Origin: HK1 sp965202735
GTDB lineage: Bacteria; Pseudomonadota; Gammaproteobacteria; HK1
Direction: 5' to 3'
Length of the DNA: 64,000 nucleotides
Assembly: GCA_965202735.1 (NCBI GenBank)
Contig: OZ241844.1
Location: 868,001 to 932,000 of the forward strand
Below the pieces are notes generated by a model. The model was not told the DNA's origin, did not search any database, and was given only the letters and a program-made list of their open reading frames with translations. Made by a program: the position numbers and the translations under genes. The stretch's first letter is position 1, and the number at the start of each line of letters is the position of its first letter. Positions 63,625-64,000 of this stretch are shown here, piece by piece.

Positions 63625-64000
63625 TGAAGGTATGTCCGTCGAAGGGGTACGACATTGTCAGGACAAGCCACGTCGGCTCGATACGTTTCCGCGAGCACAG
63701 GCCATGCATGGTCGAATCGTTGGCTCTGCACGAGCGAGCGCAGGGTGAGAATGGCTTGCCCGCCGGGCAGGCCCCAGCGCATCCCGGAGCGCTTGAGCCG
63801 TTCGGTGACCAAGGTCTTGCAGGCCGCCTCGACGACCCCGGAGCCGATGGGCAGGCCCCGCGCCTTGGCCTCGGCGTAGCCCATGCGGTGGCGATTGCCG
63901 CGGAAGTAGCCGAGCACCTGTGCGATGCGCTCCTCGTCGGGATATCTCGTGCGCAGATGCACCAGCGCGCGGATGACCCGCTCGACCCCGGCGGGCTCAT
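63621..64000 (-). CDS. ISKra4-like transposase, C-terminal part (cut by window edge)
   Basis: The frame runs off the right edge. EPAGVERVIRALVHLRTRYPDEERIAQVLGYFRGNRHRMGYAEAKARGLPIGSGVVEAACKTLVTERLKRSGMRWGLPGGQAILTLRSLVQS is the C-terminal DDE segment of ISKra4-family transposases, with the family motif GLPIGSGVVEAACKTLV carrying the catalytic Glu. The stop is at 63621. The terminal repeats of the element could not be placed. Confidence 0.85.
   Translation of the reverse strand, partial: EPAGVERVIRALVHLRTRYPDEERIAQVLGYFRGNRHRMGYAEAKARGLPIGSGVVEAACKTLVTERLKRSGMRWGLPGGQAILTLRSLVQSQRFDHAWPVLAETYRADVACPDNVVPLRRTYLH

Overview
The window is high-GC DNA with dense, mostly overlapping genes. It looks like a Gram-negative bacterium of the Pseudomonadota: it has an RpoH-type heat-shock sigma factor, lipobox lipoproteins, the aerobic benzoyl-CoA (box) pathway, LIV/His-type ABC importers and IS66, ISAs1 and ISKra4 insertion sequences. 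Whether it is alpha- or gammaproteobacterial cannot be decided from the sequence alone.

Region 1 (1-12,500) is a defence island on the + strand. It starts with a TIR protein cut by the left edge, a SLOG-domain protein and a ThsB/MTH538-type TIR-like protein in one overlapping operon. A broken HI1420-type antitoxin, a DUF262 protein with a decapitated ATPase partner and a Septu-like PtuA/PtuB pair follow. The island ends with a DUF1156 DNA methyltransferase and a PLD-SNF2 helicase whose linkers are built from coding minisatellites. A fragment of a DUF499 ATPase, a frequent companion of DUF1156 methylases, lies 21 kb downstream.

Region 2 (12,700-28,520) is housekeeping and metabolism: an enoyl-CoA hydratase, PsuG, a polar amino-acid ABC importer, a trans-sulfuration enzyme, a 3-hydroxyisobutyrate-dehydrogenase-like enzyme, DUF2058, a flavodoxin-like protein, a class II aldolase, a Ser/Thr kinase with a helical-repeat tail, MaoC, peptide deformylase, and Hsp20 convergent with rpoH.

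Region 3 (28,941-33,765) holds a metzincin lipoprotein gene split by an ISAs1 element (9-bp target duplication). The transposase of that element carries an N-terminal DUF4338 (DruA-like) domain. The DUF499 remnant follows.

Region 4 (33,765-54,700) is catabolic: a dimethylformamidase-like large subunit, an amidohydrolase, a CobW-type GTPase, BoxB and BoxC, an amide/urea/branched-chain-type ABC importer with a permease-ATPase fusion, an AtzG/GatC-like small protein with an amidase, a nitrilase-family hydrolase, two GNAT acetyltransferases, an ACSM-like acyl-CoA ligase and a DUF29 protein.

Region 5 (54,744-64,000) has two divergent phosphoribosyltransferase paralogues (one lacking the usual catalytic Asp), a KefB-like antiporter, and a zinc-type ABC locus. 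In that locus the permease is intact, the substrate-binding gene is split by IS66 (8-bp target duplication) and no ATPase gene is visible. The window ends inside an ISKra4-like transposase.

Several dispersed repeat families run through the window: a 118-bp element with terminal inverted repeats (5 copies), a 135-bp companion (2 copies plus a fragment), a 69-bp mini-element with its own 8-bp target duplication, and several 72-80-bp tandem duplications between genes. With two precise IS insertions and several gene fragments, they indicate a genome with active or recent element expansion. No tRNA, rRNA or CRISPR array was seen.
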